Below are positions 25,759 to 35,066 of a stretch of 64,000 nt of DNA, in pieces (position 1 is the first letter of the stretch; the number at the start of each line of letters is the position of its first letter). Position numbers and translations under genes: made by a program. The DNA lies in NCBI GenBank assembly GCA_005503055.1, contig SCOX01000001.1:434001-498000 (forward strand), written 5' to 3'. Source of the stretch: Lysobacteraceae bacterium P. GTDB taxonomy: Bacteria > Pseudomonadota > Gammaproteobacteria > Xanthomonadales > Xanthomonadaceae. The notes under the pieces were generated by a model. That model saw nothing but the letters and a program-made list of their open reading frames with translations. It was not told the DNA's origin and searched no databases.

Positions 25759-25807
25759 ACTTGCCTGCCCGATCTCTGTTGCGGTTTCCAGCACAGGGAA
25801 TGCCCGC

Positions 25808-26068
25808 ATGACAGACGTCGATCTCGACGGCGAATGGTACGGATGGCGGCTGCGAGGCCGCCATCTCGTTGCTGAGGACGGCCAACGTATGACCGTCGAA
25901 CGCCTCCGCGGCCTAATGTGGCGCGACAAGATGGAACTGCGCCTCCAAGGCTTCGCCAGCCGACGAGCTGCCGAGGAAGCCCGCAAATCCGCCTCACACC
26001 GAAAATTGGTCAAAGTCGTCGTGGTCCAACTCGGTGACGTGCGCCTTCGCGGCGTCGCGGTTTCGTAA
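25808..26068 (+). CDS. Small protein of unknown function
   Basis: This 86-residue, charged protein has the N-terminal pattern WYGWRLRGRHLVAEDGQRMT, then a helix MTVERLRGLMWRDKMELRLQ and a basic helix (SRRAAEEARKSASHRKLVKV). The W-x-GWRL...L.-x-x-DG layout recalls small phage-linked proteins of Xanthomonadaceae, but I cannot name a family. AGGGAA lies before the ATG. It is divergent from tnsA and may be the first gene outside the transposon. Confidence 0.55.
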   Translation: MTDVDLDGEWYGWRLRGRHLVAEDGQRMTVERLRGLMWRDKMELRLQGFASRRAAEEARKSASHRKLVKVVVVQLGDVRLRGVAVS

Positions 26069-26078
26069 CGCCTCAGCC

Positions 26079-26654
26079 TCAGAACGTCCACGGTAGTGAT
26101 AGCCGCTGTTGGTAGTACGACGTCCAGCGATCACGCCAAGGAGGCGAAAGGCTAGCCACGTCCGCGACTTTGACAAGCAATAGCCACGCCTCTGACCGTC
26201 TCGCAACAGCGGCCAATGCCGACTCAAAGCCCCAAGCTGCGACGGTCACTTCTCCAATGAAATTGATCTCGTCACCCTTCGTTTGTAGGAACGTTAGATT
26301 CGCGGGATCCACGACAAGCTCAACTTGATCACTACCAGCCATGATCGGCATGACGAAGTGACGATAATGCCTTCGGCGATAAGGACTGACCAGTTGATGC
26401 AGAATGTTCCAGAGCCTGTTCGCCATCTGAGTGAGCGTGACAAATACAAGCACCGCGGATGAGCGCTCTCGCATTCGGTCTTGGGCATCTTGGCGACGGG
26501 CTTGCAGCCTGAATGCCGCCCACGCGCCGAGGTATGCACCCAACAACGTTCCCGCCAATGTGAAAAAGGGCTCGATTGCCCCCTTGGTGATCGTCCCCGG
26601 AAGTAATAGTAGAGCAGTGCTCCACGCACTCAGCGCTCCGACGACCAGCTCCAA
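26079..26654 (-). CDS. Membrane protein of unknown function
   Basis: This 191-residue protein has two hydrophobic segments (ALSAWSTALLLLPGTIT and FFTLAGTLLGAYLGAWAAF, about 7-50). A basic stretch (RLQARRQDAQDRMRERSS) and a long soluble part follow. The layout resembles small membrane-anchored proteins of accessory regions, with a short loop and a cytosolic domain. No family was recognised. The start would be TTG at 26654 and is uncertain. It is convergent with the small plus-strand gene, 10 bases apart. Confidence 0.5.
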   Translation of the reverse strand: MELVVGALSAWSTALLLLPGTITKGAIEPFFTLAGTLLGAYLGAWAAFRLQARRQDAQDRMRERSSAVLVFVTLTQMANRLWNILHQLVSPYRRRHYRHFVMPIMAGSDQVELVVDPANLTFLQTKGDEINFIGEVTVAAWGFESALAAVARRSEAWLLLVKVADVASLSPPWRDRWTSYYQQRLSLPWTF

Positions 26655-26681
26655 TGGCGTCCCAACGCAACTTCCCTAGCT

Positions 26682-27113
26682 TCATTTGCAGGCCTCGCGG
26701 ACCATCTCATCAAGCCGGCTCAGGACTTCGTATGTGCGACTCATTCCGGCACGCTCAAGTGCGTCGGCCCGATGGCGTTTCGCCGCCTCGCACTGCGCAT
26801 CACTTCGTGGGTTAGTGGCACGGATGGAGTGGCCTGCGGCCTCAGCAGTACGACTAGTACCCGCAAGCTGAGAAAGATAGCGCGAGTCTCTTTCCCCCTG
26901 CTTTCGCTGGTGGTAGCGCCGCCATAACTCTTCGTTTGTGGGAGGTGGTTCGGGCGTGGCATCCCAAGAGCGGGCGTGCTGGTAGCCGGCGGGACAAGGC
27001 CCGCTGTAGTAGTGAACTGCCCCGCCCTTGCCAACGCACTTATTGACTACTTCCGCCGATGCGTTCCAAGACACAAACGCACATGCCGCCGCCAAGACAA
27101 TTCCTTGTCGCAT
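26682..27113 (-). CDS. Secreted DUF4124-like protein
   Basis: This 143-residue protein has a signal peptide (about 1-20, FVSWNASA). It then runs VVNKCVGKGGAVHYYSGPCP, the pattern of DUF4124, in which a short beta domain has two cysteines (YxCxDxxGxxxYxxxPCP). A charged helical part with two more cysteines (DAQCEAAKRH, REACK) follows. Function is unknown; DUF4124 proteins are common exported proteins in gammaproteobacteria. The ATG at 27113 is preferred to GTG at 27116. Confidence 0.7.
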   Translation of the reverse strand: MRQGIVLAAACAFVSWNASAEVVNKCVGKGGAVHYYSGPCPAGYQHARSWDATPEPPPTNEELWRRYHQRKQGERDSRYLSQLAGTSRTAEAAGHSIRATNPRSDAQCEAAKRHRADALERAGMSRTYEVLSRLDEMVREACK

Positions 27114-27147
27114 CACTGCCCATCCCCTACGGACTGTGACCAGCGTA

Positions 27148-27924
27148 TCAAAAGCTGGTCAGCCGGAGGCGGGCTCTAGTTGACGGGGCCGAGATCGCCG
27201 TAGCCGCTGATCTGTGGCGCGCTGAGCATTGCACCGGATGAGAGCGTCTCCGTAGGGTACGAGCCCTTACACCCCCTCCCCTCGTATCCAGGCGCGCCCG
27301 CTGGCTGACCTCATCCATGAGTTGCAGATTGCCCCGGTTGGTATCAATGAAGGGCTCGTATTGGCCGTCGGTGGCGATCATGCGGCACCGGTTCTGCTCG
27401 ATGGCGTAACGCGTGCCCTGCTCCGTCAGGCAGCTGCAGCCACCGTGCCCGTCGTGGACGGAGGCCATGCAGAACACGCGCGGCGGGTTGTTCTTCGGGA
27501 TATCGAGCCCGTCGTATACGGGCGCGGTCCACGGTTGCCCGCCGATGCGCGGCGTCAGCCACGCGACATAATCGCTGTCGCGTAGAGCGCGCCGGGGTGC
27601 GCCTGCCGCGGCGTCGGCCGTCGCTCCCGCTCCGTCCTCCTTCGACTTCGGCATCTGTGTTGCGATCGCCTTGGAGCCGGGCGGACTCGGCAACATCTCG
27701 CTTTCGTACGCTTCGTCGATGAGGCGCACCGCGCCGTCGGGAAGGAAATCATCCAGTCGCGGAACTGCTCCGGCGTGATCGGCACACAGCGTGCGGTTTC
27801 GTGCTTGAAGCTGCGCACGTTGTCGACGAAGACAAAGCGGCCTTCATCGCGGAACTTCAATGCGTGATCGATCGCGTGCAGCGTCTTTCCGGTGGCCCGG
27901 CTGGCCCGTGTACCAGTAGATCAT
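27148..27924 (-). pseudogene. Decayed filamentous-phage zot (gene I) remnant
   Basis: Starting at the ATG at 27924 the frame reads MIYWYTGQPGH, the N-terminus of Zot/pI assembly ATPases, but an extra base in the Walker A region breaks it. The next frame continues KFRDEGRFVFVDNVRSFKHE until one base is lost at RDWM, and the original frame resumes with RLIDEAYESEMLP (Walker B). Soon after, the central part and membrane helix of a normal Zot (about 350-400 residues) are missing, and the frame jumps to the C-terminal region with FCMASVHDGHGGCSCLTEQG. pI exports filamentous phage through the inner membrane. With two indels and an internal deletion this copy is not functional. Confidence 0.75.
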
Positions 27925-28104
27925 CGCGAGGCTCTTGTTCCGGGAATGCCGAGGTCGTCCACGTGCAGTTCGGTGCGAACGGCTTCGGGAAGCCGCTTCG
28001 GGTCGAAAGCGGACACCATCACCGGTCCGGTCCCGGCGGATCCAATGTCCGCCGCAAGCCTGCGTTCCATCCCGCAGCCCTACCCCTCCAGCGAGCCTGG
28101 ATGG

Positions 28105-28131
28105 ACCGGCACCGCCCGAGGCAGTGCCGGT
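28105..28131 (-). terminator. Hairpin downstream of the autotransporter
   Basis: ACCGGCAC (28105-28112) pairs with GTGCCGGT (28124-28131) around an 11-base loop, 16 bases beyond the autotransporter stop. There is no T-tract; a weak terminator is likely. Confidence 0.4.
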
Positions 28132-28146
28132 CGCACGTGCGATCGC

Positions 28147-31100
28147 TCAGGGTTGTGGCGAGACCGCGCCGTCATTCGACTGCGTGGTGTCCGCGTCGCT
28201 GTCGTCGGAAGCCGTCAGCGCCGCGCTTCCCGTCGCGGGCGAGAAGGAAATAAGCAGGCCGAACGTGCTGCTGGGGCGCTGGCCATCGCCATGCTGGCGG
28301 CGCCCGAGCAACGACAGCTTCCAGCCGCGCGCGAGTTCCATGTCGATTCCGCCGCCGTAGCTCAGCGCGTTGTCGCCGGAGCTGCGCATGCCGAGCACGT
28401 AACCGCCATCGACCGGCAGCACGACGTAGTTGAGGTCCACGTCGCTGCGGTTGTCGAGGGTTTCGCGGTATTCGAGCATCCAGTACGGACGAACCGCCGT
28501 GCCCCGCGGGGTAAGGATCGGGAAGCTGCCTTCCACGCCCAGCGCCGCGCCGCTGTTCTCGACGCGCTGCGAACCGTAGGTCAGGTCGTAGATGCCCAGG
28601 CCCTGCTCGCGGTACGCGTCCAGCGTGGTGCGGCTGGCATCCAGGCGTCCGTAGCCGGTCAGCGTCATGCCCACGCCACCACCGTGTTCGTATCCGGCCG
28701 TCAGCGCGCCGAAGGTCTGTTCGCCGCTGCGCGTGGCGGTAGCGGTCGCGTCGGCTACGTCGCTGTGGCGGCGGATGTCGAAATCCAGATCGCCCCAGCC
28801 GAAGATGCCGTCGACGAACCAGTGCTGCGCAGGACGCCACAGGCCGTACAGCGAGAGTGCGCGCTGCTCGGCGTCGAGGCGCGAACGCGCTTCGTCGAGG
28901 TCGGTGTCGTCCCAGCCCCAGCCACCGGCGACGCCGAGCAGGACTCGATCGTTGAAGCGCCAGTCCGCGCCGACCGTGACGCCGTCGCTGCGAAAGTCGG
29001 AATCGCTGCCACGCTCATCGGCATCGCGTCCGCCGCTGGTGATCGCGCCGGCGGTCCACACCGCCGCGCCCTTGGGCAGGTGCGAGGTGTCCATCGAGGT
29101 GAACTGCTCGGCGCTCATCGACAACGCGCCGCCGGAGCGGCTCGCCATCGCGAACGTCAGGTCGTTGCTGGAACGGTTGACGCTGGAGAAGCGCTGCTCG
29201 CGCAGGCGGCCCTGGATGTTCGACAGCTGCGTCGCGGCGAAGCGCACGCTGGCATCGACTTGCGCCTGCAACCCGCCGACGACGCTCGCGTCCTTCGTCG
29301 GATCGGGGCGATCGGTGACGGTCAGCGTTGCGCTCACCGAACCGGGCGCGTAGTTGCCGTCCGCCGCCTGCGTGGCGACGAGCGTCGTGATGCCTGCGCC
29401 AACTAGGGTCACGCGACGGCCGCTGACCGTGGCGACTGCCGGATTGGTGCTGGCGAACGTGAAACCGCCGCGGCTATCACTGCCCGGGTCCGGCAGATCG
29501 AACGCGGCTTCGCCAACCACGCGCGACATCTCGCCCAACCACGACAGCGTGGGCGTGGCGCGCCCGATGACCACCTGCAATGCAACCTGCGTCGCCGCGA
29601 GGTAGTCGTTCGTGGCGGCCTGGTCGGCCGTCAGCGCGCACGTGCCCGCCGCCTGCATCGTCACCACGTTGCCCGCGACCGTGCACACCGCCGGGCTGCC
29701 GCTGGCGAACACCACCGGATTGCCCGACGCGCCGCCGACGGCGGCGAGCGCGAACGTGCCGTTCGGCGCGTACACCGGTGCGCCCGGGTTGGCGGTGAAG
29801 CCGGTGATCGCCTGCGTTGCGGCGCCGATGGCGACATCGAGGGTCGCCTGCGGCGCCGCGCTGTAATTGCCGTCGCCCGCCTGGTCGGCGGTGAGCGAAC
29901 ACGTGCCGGCCGACAGCATGGTCACGGTGGTGCCGCTGACCGTGCACACCGCGGTCGTCGCGCTGGCGAACACGAGCGGGCTCGTCGACACGCCCGGCGT
30001 CGCCGAGACAACGAACGTGCCGCCCGGCGCGAACACCGGAGCGGTGGGATTGGCGATGAAGTCGGTGATCGCCTGCGTCGCCGCGCCGATGGTCACGTCG
30101 AGCGTCGCCTGCGTTGCGGCGCCGTAGTTCGCATTGCCGGCCTGGTTCGCGGTGAGCGAACACGTGCCCGCTGCGAGCATCGTCACCGTGCTGCCACTGA
30201 CGCTGCAGACCGATGCAGTCGTCGCGGCGAACACCACCGGCAGTCCCGATGCGCCGCCGGTAGCGGCGATGGCGAACGTGCCGTTGGGCACGAACGTCGG
30301 CGCGGACGGCGTCGCGGCGAAGCCGGCGATCGCCTGCGGCATCAGGCCGACTACGACGCCCGACGTGCTGCCCACGTTGCTCAGCGCGGTCGGCGCGGCG
30401 TTGCCGGCGGCATCGGCGATCGTGCCGCCGTTGAGCGCCAGCGCCGCACCGATGGCAGGACCATCGAGGTCCTGGTCGCCCGCGACCACCGTGTAGGCGA
30501 AGGTCAGCACGTTGCTGCCCGAACCGCTGACATAGCGTGCATCGCGCGTGCCGCCGACCTCGAGTGCGATCGGCATGGCCGGCGAACCGGTGACCAGCAC
30601 CGCTTCGTCGAAGGTCAGTTCGAACGCGAGCGCCTGCCCGGTGACGTACTGGCCGATCGCGGACACCGACACGCTGTCCATCGTCGGCGCCGTGTTGTCG
30701 ATCGTGTACGCAGGTCCGGTATGGAAGCCCGGCGCGGCATTGCCCGCCGCGTCGATGATGGCGTTGACGTCGTTGAGGTCCAGTCGCAGGGTGCCGTCGC
30801 TGGACACGCCGTTGACGCTCACCGTGTAGTGGATGTTGTCCGACGTCGACAGCCCACCGATGGTGGCGGTCGCGCTTCCGCCGGTGACCAGCGTGAAGGC
30901 GCTCGCGGTGACGCCGGTGACCGGTTCGCTGAAGGTGACCCCGAACGACAGGTTTGTCGCGCGCGTCGGCGTGGCGCTGCTCAGGTCGATCGCGCTCACT
31001 TCCGGCGGCGTGCCGTCGAGCGGTACGACGGTGATCGCAATCGTGTCGTTATCGAACTTCGTGCCACCGAAACCGGTGTTGCCCAGGTCGTTGCTGGAGA

Positions 31101-33027
31101 TCTGCAGCGAGGCGGCACCGTGGTAGCCGGGGGTCGGAAAGAACCTGAGACCGTTCAGCGCCGCGTTGATGCTGGAGAGTGTCCCCTCGAACGTGGTCGT
31201 CGCGTCGTTCGTGCCATCGCCTGCGGAGAACGTCAGGCCGTTGAGACTCGACAGCGAGATCAGGCCATTGCCCGCGGTGAGCGTGACCCGGAGCACGGCG
31301 TTGCCGGCGTCGGCGTCGGCGACCGACAGCGAGTTGCCGAAGTCGAGCGTGTCGTTCTCGGTGACCGTGCGCGGGCCCGGCACCTGGTTCACCGGGGCCT
31401 GGTTGGTCGTGCCGACCAGCACGCCGGTGGTACTGCCCACCGAATTGAGCGTGAGGACTGCATCGACCGCGTGTTCGTTGCGCAGGCTGCCGCCGTTCAA
31501 GGACAGGGTGCTGACGGTGATGCCGTTGGCGTCGAGTTGCCCGGGCAGCACGGTGTAGCGGAAGGTCGTCGCCGACGTGCCCGAGCCGGACAGATAGCCG
31601 GCCTGCACCGTGGTCGTACCGATCACGAGGGCGATGCGCGGCGTGCCGGTCACGGTCACCGGCTGGTCCCACGAGACCGTGAACTCGAGCGGCTCGCCCG
31701 GGCCATACAGGGCGTTCGCGGGCACCGCCACGCCGGTCACGACCGGCGCGGAACTGGGCACGACGCTGTTGGACGCCGCCGATGCCGCGCCGGTGCCGGC
31801 GCTGTTGTTCGCGGTGACGGTGAACGTGTACGCGACGCCGTTGGTCAGGCCGGTGAGCCGGATCGGGCTGCCCGCTCCGGTTTCGACGATGCCGTGCGGA
31901 TTGGACGTGACCGTGTAACCGCTGAGCGCGACACCGCCGGTCGAGGCCGGCGCGGTGAAGCTCACCGTCGCCTCGCGGTCGCCGGCGGTCGCGGTGCCGA
32001 TGACGGGCGCGCCCGGCGCGATCGCATTCACGACGAACGTCTGCGACACCCGCGGTGCCGGGTCGAATACGCCGTCGCCGGCCTGGTCGGCGTGGATGGT
32101 GCAGCTGCCTGCGGTGACGAACGTCAGCGCGCCGCCGGCGGTGACGGTGCACACTCCCGTCGTCGCGGAGCTGAAGCCCACCGCCAGGCCCGACGTCGCC
32201 GTCGCACCCAGCGTCGGCGCGCTGCCGAAGTTCTGCGCGCCGGGATTGTCGAAGTCGATGGTCTGCACGCTTTTCGGCGTGACCGGAGCGGAGGCTGAAG
32301 ATGCCGCACTCGCGCCCATCGTGCTGGTCGCGGTGATGGTGAATCGATAGGTGACGCCGTTGGTCAGGCCGGTGACCGTGATCGGCCCGACGGTGCCGGT
32401 GGCCGTGATCCCCTGCGGCTGCGAGGTGACGGTGTAGCTGTCGATCGGATAGCCGCCGTCGAACGGCGGCGAGAATGCGACCGTCGCCTGCCCGTCGGCC
32501 GCCGTCGCCGTGGCGATGACCGGCGCATCCGGTTGGCGCGGCGGCTGGTAGCCCAGCGCGAACGTGTTGGTGCTGCCGCTGCGTGCGGCGCCGCCGGAAC
32601 GCGTGGCGCGCCAACGGCCCAGCGCCGACACCCGACCCAGCGCGATGTCCTGGTCGGTGGTCGTGTAGGTGAAGGTGCACGTCGTGGTGGTCATCACGTC
32701 CGCCGGCAGGCCGGGGCAGTCCAACGCCGACATCCCGGTGGGGCTGCCACTGGTGAAGGCGAGCGTGTCGATGACCGCATTGCCGGTGTAGAGCTGCACG
32801 CGGAAGGTGAGCGGTTGGCCGACTCGCGAGAACGAGGGCCGATCCGCGCCCGAGATGCTCACCGTCGTCGCGCTCTGCGCGGCCACCGGGCCGGCGAACA
32901 GACCGACCGCCAGTGCCAGCATCGCGCCCGCCGCGCGACGCATCGCCCCCGAACGACCGTACGTGCGCAGGCGGCACAGAACATCGCTCACGCCGATCCA
33001 TCGCTGGATCGCGCCTTCATTCCACAT
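28147..33027 (-). CDS. Large autotransporter with Ig/fibronectin-like repeats
   Basis: The 1626-residue protein has an extended N-terminus and signal peptide (MRRAAGAMLALAVGLFAGPVAAQS, from residue 29). A passenger of fibronectin-III-like modules (PDAPVIATATAADGQATVAF; APGAPVIGTATAGDREATVSF) and Ig-like modules follows. Three near-repeats of about 85 residues at about 895-1150 each contain a (V/L)C(S/T)V(S/A)G...AGTC(S/A)LTA cysteine pair. The C-terminal autotransporter barrel lies at about 1240-1600. The last strand FGLLISF is followed by about 30 polar residues (DDSDADTTQSN...), whereas most barrels end at the final aromatic residue. Passengers of this kind act in adhesion or surface structure. 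GGGGAAA precedes the ATG. Confidence 0.85.
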   Translation of the reverse strand: MWNEGAIQRWIGVSDVLCRLRTYGRSGAMRRAAGAMLALAVGLFAGPVAAQSATTVSISGADRPSFSRVGQPLTFRVQLYTGNAVIDTLAFTSGSPTGMSALDCPGLPADVMTTTTCTFTYTTTDQDIALGRVSALGRWRATRSGGAARSGSTNTFALGYQPPRQPDAPVIATATAADGQATVAFSPPFDGGYPIDSYTVTSQPQGITATGTVGPITVTGLTNGVTYRFTITATSTMGASAASSASAPVTPKSVQTIDFDNPGAQNFGSAPTLGATATSGLAVGFSSATTGVCTVTAGGALTFVTAGSCTIHADQAGDGVFDPAPRVSQTFVVNAIAPGAPVIGTATAGDREATVSFTAPASTGGVALSGYTVTSNPHGIVETGAGSPIRLTGLTNGVAYTFTVTANNSAGTGAASAASNSVVPSSAPVVTGVAVPANALYGPGEPLEFTVSWDQPVTVTGTPRIALVIGTTTVQAGYLSGSGTSATTFRYTVLPGQLDANGITVSTLSLNGGSLRNEHAVDAVLTLNSVGSTTGVLVGTTNQAPVNQVPGPRTVTENDTLDFGNSLSVADADAGNAVLRVTLTAGNGLISLSSLNGLTFSAGDGTNDATTTFEGTLSSINAALNGLRFFPTPGYHGAASLQISSNDLGNTGFGGTKFDNDTIAITVVPLDGTPPEVSAIDLSSATPTRATNLSFGVTFSEPVTGVTASAFTLVTGGSATATIGGLSTSDNIHYTVSVNGVSSDGTLRLDLNDVNAIIDAAGNAAPGFHTGPAYTIDNTAPTMDSVSVSAIGQYVTGQALAFELTFDEAVLVTGSPAMPIALEVGGTRDARYVSGSGSNVLTFAYTVVAGDQDLDGPAIGAALALNGGTIADAAGNAAPTALSNVGSTSGVVVGLMPQAIAGFAATPSAPTFVPNGTFAIAATGGASGLPVVFAATTASVCSVSGSTVTMLAAGTCSLTANQAGNANYGAATQATLDVTIGAATQAITDFIANPTAPVFAPGGTFVVSATPGVSTSPLVFASATTAVCTVSGTTVTMLSAGTCSLTADQAGDGNYSAAPQATLDVAIGAATQAITGFTANPGAPVYAPNGTFALAAVGGASGNPVVFASGSPAVCTVAGNVVTMQAAGTCALTADQAATNDYLAATQVALQVVIGRATPTLSWLGEMSRVVGEAAFDLPDPGSDSRGGFTFASTNPAVATVSGRRVTLVGAGITTLVATQAADGNYAPGSVSATLTVTDRPDPTKDASVVGGLQAQVDASVRFAATQLSNIQGRLREQRFSSVNRSSNDLTFAMASRSGGALSMSAEQFTSMDTSHLPKGAAVWTAGAITSGGRDADERGSDSDFRSDGVTVGADWRFNDRVLLGVAGGWGWDDTDLDEARSRLDAEQRALSLYGLWRPAQHWFVDGIFGWGDLDFDIRRHSDVADATATATRSGEQTFGALTAGYEHGGGVGMTLTGYGRLDASRTTLDAYREQGLGIYDLTYGSQRVENSGAALGVEGSFPILTPRGTAVRPYWMLEYRETLDNRSDVDLNYVVLPVDGGYVLGMRSSGDNALSYGGGIDMELARGWKLSLLGRRQHGDGQRPSSTFGLLISFSPATGSAALTASDDSDADTTQSNDGAVSPQP
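29580..30345 (-). repeat. Three tandem coding repeats in the autotransporter
   Basis: Three units of about 255 bases encode the Ig-like modules beginning QAIAGFAATP, QAITDFIANP and QAITGFTANP. Each has the same Cys pair and ends NYxAAxQATLDV or a close variant. Such units can expand or contract by recombination. Confidence 0.75.
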
Positions 33028-33249
33028 GGTGATTTCCCCGTTTTACCGCTGCCCCGGCGCCGCCACCGAAAGTGTGATGGAGCGCATATTTTTCAGCGGC
33101 GCATCTGAACATGTTTTGGATTTGAACGCCAGCCCTCGCCTTGTCCCCCAAGGCATTGCGGCGGTCGCGGGAATTGCGCAGTCCGGCGTCCCGGGTGGCA
33201 CCGGCTGTCGCTGGCCGATACGGTTGGTTCGGCTTGTGACGGTCCGGTT

Positions 33250-33444
33250 CTAGGATGGATCGCGAAGTGCGCGAATCAAGCCGATCGCGAAGAAGAGGCC
33301 GACCTGTGAAACAAGAAGGACGATCCATGGCGCCTTGAGGGCGAACAGGAGCAACGCGGACAGAAGGACCGACATCAACGCCCACAGGAAACTCAAGTCG
33401 TGGGCGCTGTTCGCGGATTCGAACCTGCCGGCGCGGAAGAACAT
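33250..33444 (-). CDS. Small two-helix membrane protein
   Basis: This 64-residue predicted protein has two hydrophobic helices (FLWALMSVLLSALLLFALKA and IVLLVSQVGLFFAIGLIRAL) and short polar ends. Hydrophobicity is its only support; the ribosome site is weak and no family is recognised. It lies between the divergent autotransporter and ltrA genes. The neighbouring gaps 33028-33249 and 33445-33626 show no other gene. Confidence 0.45.
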   Translation of the reverse strand: MFFRAGRFESANSAHDLSFLWALMSVLLSALLLFALKAPWIVLLVSQVGLFFAIGLIRALRDPS

Positions 33445-33626
33445 GACGCGCAGGCCAGGGCCATCAGACGTTCGGTGCTGAAACCCATCCGTTGCCCCCC
33501 GCGGCGCGTCGGCTCCGCGTGGCGGACATCAGCACCGCTCCCGGCCTCCGCCCGCACCGGATCCGTCCGCCGCATGTGCCACCCTTACGCCTGACCGAAC
33601 CGACGGCCCCACACGCCTGAGCCCGC

Positions 33627-34811
33627 ATGACGACGCCCTCCTCTCCCCTCCTGCGCCAGCGCGGCACTGCCGACAGCAACCGCGTCGCCATGGTCGAACT
33701 GTTCTTCGACCTGGTATTCGTGTTCGCCGTTACCCAGCTCTCGCACACGCTCCTCGAACACCTGAGCGTGCAAGGCGCGCTGCAGACACTGCTGCTGTTC
33801 CTGGCGGTGTGGTGGCTGTGGATCTTCACCTCGTGGGTGACCAACTGGCTGGACCCCGATCGCACGCCCGTACGGGTGATGTTGTTCGCGTTGATGCTGG
33901 GTGGCCTGTTGTTGTCATCCTCGATTCCGCAGGCGTTCGCGGAACGTGGGCTGATCTTCGGCATGGTGTTCGCGGCGATGCAGGTGGGCCGAACCGTATT
34001 CGTCGCCGTGGCGATGCGGGGCCGCCATCGCGTGCTGCACGAGAACTTCGTCCGCATTGCGCTGTGGCTGCTGGTGTCGGGCGCGTTCTGGGTGGCGGGC
34101 GGCCTGGCCGAAGGGTCGACGCGTGCGGCCTTGTGGGTCATGGCCGTCGCCATCGAATACGTCGCGCCCGCGCTCTACTTCTACGTTCCGGGCATGGGGC
34201 GCTCGAGCACCGTCGACTGGGACGTAGACGGCCACCACCTGGCTGAGCGTTGCGCACTGTTCGTGATCATCGCGCTGGGCGAGTCGGTCCTGGTGACCGG
34301 CGCCACGTTCGCCGGACAAGCCTGGACCGCACCGACCGTCTCCGCGTTCGTCGTGGCCTTCCTCGGCAGCGTGGCGATGTGGTGGATCTACTTCGACTCG
34401 GGTGCCGAGCGCGCCAGCCACCGCATCGCGCACTCGGACGATCCCGGACGCCAGGCGCGGCTGGCCTACACCTATCTGCATCTGCTGATCATTGCCGGCG
34501 TCATCGTCTGCGCCGTGGCGGACGAGCTGGTGCTCGCGCACCCGGACCATTTCGAGGGCGATGGCCGCGCCGCGATGGCGGCGATGATCGGCGGGCCGAT
34601 GCTCTATCTGCTCGGTGTCGCGTTGTTCAAGTGGGTCTGCAACGACCGCCGCGGACCGCCGCTGTCGCACTGCGTGGGCATCGTCCTGCTCGCTGCGCTG
34701 GTGCCGGCGGCGCTTGCGCACCTGCTGTCCCCGCTGGCGCTGGGAGCGGCGACGACGCTGATCCTGATGATCGTGGCCGCGTGGGAGACCGTCTCGCTAC
34801 GTCGCCCTTGA
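33627..34811 (+). CDS. Low-temperature-requirement A (LtrA) family membrane protein
   Basis: The 394-residue polytopic protein opens with RVAMVELFFDLVFVFAVTQL, the characteristic LtrA signature (VELFFDLVFVFA). HHLAERCALFVIIALGESVL follows later, another LtrA hallmark with conserved His-x2-E-R and GE. About ten to twelve membrane helices are predicted. LtrA was named for low-temperature growth in Listeria; the biochemical function is not settled. It is a single gene convergent with the S8 peptidase. Confidence 0.88.
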   Translation: MTTPSSPLLRQRGTADSNRVAMVELFFDLVFVFAVTQLSHTLLEHLSVQGALQTLLLFLAVWWLWIFTSWVTNWLDPDRTPVRVMLFALMLGGLLLSSSIPQAFAERGLIFGMVFAAMQVGRTVFVAVAMRGRHRVLHENFVRIALWLLVSGAFWVAGGLAEGSTRAALWVMAVAIEYVAPALYFYVPGMGRSSTVDWDVDGHHLAERCALFVIIALGESVLVTGATFAGQAWTAPTVSAFVVAFLGSVAMWWIYFDSGAERASHRIAHSDDPGRQARLAYTYLHLLIIAGVIVCAVADELVLAHPDHFEGDGRAAMAAMIGGPMLYLLGVALFKWVCNDRRGPPLSHCVGIVLLAALVPAALAHLLSPLALGAATTLILMIVAAWETVSLRRP

Positions 34812-34856
34812 AGGCGGGCGAACGTCCCGGCACGAAGGCCGGGAAGTCGCAGGCGC

Positions 34857-34976
34857 TCAGTTCTGTTTCGGTCGCGCCGTTTCCATCTTCTCCATGACCT
34901 CGCCGAGGCTGAAGCTGGCCGGCTTCTGGCGCGGCGGAAAGTCCTTGAAGCTCTCCAGCCATGGCCGCGATGGCCT
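34857..34976 (-). pseudogene. Possible C-terminal remnant of an arylsulfatase
   Basis: The last 35 or so codons of a short minus-strand frame read WLESFKDFPPRQKPASFSLG then EVMEKMETA. The pattern SFK(D/E)(F/Y)PPRQKPxSF resembles, from memory, the C-terminal tail of bacterial arylsulfatases. Upstream the frame is Arg-rich and runs through a perfect hairpin (35006-35030), so it does not look like a complete gene. It may be a fragment left by a deletion, or chance. Confidence 0.3.
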
Positions 34977-35005
34977 GCGCGGGACGATCAGGCGGGTCCA
35001 TCGGC

Positions 35006-35030
35006 GACGGCCCCTTTTCCTGGGGCCGTC
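35006..35030 (-). terminator. Perfect 9-bp hairpin after the S8 peptidase
   Basis: GACGGCCCC (35006-35014) pairs with GGGGCCGTC (35022-35030) around a 7-base loop (TTTTCCT), 36 bases beyond the peptidase stop. It is likely the peptidase terminator. Confidence 0.6.
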
Positions 35031-35066
35031 ACCTGCACGCGATGGACTAGCGCGATCGAACCGCAC

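Noticed and set aside
25667-25760. A XerCD dif-like site for the inovirus
   Set aside because: AT-rich words around 25690-25730 do not match the two 11-bp dif arms closely enough.
30721-32298. A 525-codon plus-strand frame opposite the autotransporter
   Set aside because: Very rich in Arg, Gly and Asp with no domain; a shadow of repeated GC-biased codons.
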